The notes beneath the pieces were generated by a model, which made no database searches, was not told the origin of the DNA, and saw nothing but the letters and a program-made list of their open reading frames with translations. DNA of 30,774 nucleotides from Pseudomonadota bacterium (GTDB taxonomy: Bacteria > Desulfobacterota > Desulfobulbia > Desulfobulbales > Desulfocapsaceae), in contig JAEYNP010000021.1 of assembly GCA_023412495.1 (NCBI GenBank), positions 1-30,774 of the forward strand, given 5' to 3'. Shown here one piece after another: positions 30,738 through 30,774 of the stretch. The position numbers and the translations under genes are program-made. Position 1 is the first letter of the stretch, and every line of letters begins with the position of its first letter.

Positions 30738-30766
30738 GGGGGGGGGGGGGGGGGCCGGGGGGGGGG
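30738..30766. other. Poly-G low-complexity end
   Basis: About 29 bases are almost all G, followed by TGTATTTT. This is most likely a contig-end artefact. It lowers trust in the last 100-150 bases and in the frame of the lipoprotein gene next to it. Confidence 0.7.
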
Positions 30767-30774
30767 TGTATTTT

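Noticed and set aside
1..30774. CRISPR arrays, tRNA or rRNA genes
   Set aside because: No regularly spaced direct repeats and no tRNA or rRNA signatures were seen by eye.

Overview
The window looks like chromosomal DNA of a deltaproteobacterium of the Desulfuromonas/Geobacter type. This is an inference. It rests on the many cyclic-di-GMP and two-component proteins, the FAD plus Fe-S hydroxyacid (lactate/glycolate) dehydrogenase pair, the small proteins with a C-terminal CASCKK...CPQCA domain, and the dispersed CTTCTGTCCTCTG-type repeats. No rRNA, tRNA, CRISPR array, transposase or phage module was seen. The right end runs into a poly-G stretch and a twice-frameshifted reading frame, which suggests the low-quality end of a contig.

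Layout. 1-942: a small excisionase-type HTH gene (-), then about 650 bp without a gene that holds two copies of an unrecognised hairpin-rich element. 943-3152: NAD-salvage genes pncA-pncB (+). 3175-7804 (-): a five-gene overlapping operon, rsbR (heme-globin sensor plus STAS), rsbS, rsbT, rsbX and an RsbU_N-GAF-GGDEF*-EAL protein. This is a complete stressosome whose apparent output is a c-di-GMP phosphodiesterase. 8208-9440 (-): membrane PAS-GGDEF diguanylate cyclase. 9915-10909 (-): two small proteins. 11218-15734 (+): PhnD-type hybrid histidine kinase coupled to a REC-HD-GYP regulator. 15833-19311 (-): universal stress protein, then GlcF/GlcD-like hydroxyacid dehydrogenase and a tiny upstream ORF. 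19510-20166 (-): outer-membrane beta-barrel protein, divergent from rstA-rstB (20539-22610, +), with two RstA-box-like sites between them. 22595-23404 (-): CheR-type methyltransferase. 23512-26992 (+): Mn/Zn/Fe-type ABC transporter whose permease is fused to a DtxR-like metalloregulator. 27038-27826 (-): VOC-SnoaL fusion, behind a MITE-like repeat. 28121-29038 (-): HDOD protein. 29312-30301 (-): secreted protein with a Gly/Ser tail. 30331-30680 (-): broken lipoprotein gene.

The common theme is signalling. The window carries a predicted diguanylate cyclase, an EAL phosphodiesterase, an HD-GYP phosphodiesterase and an HDOD protein, fed by gas or redox sensing (globin stressosome), periplasmic ligand sensing (PhnD-kinase) and envelope sensing (RstB). 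The strongest candidates for something new are the globin stressosome wired to c-di-GMP breakdown, the permease-DtxR fusion, the twin structured element before pncA, and a dispersed inverted repeat that forms an in-frame linker inside the hybrid kinase.
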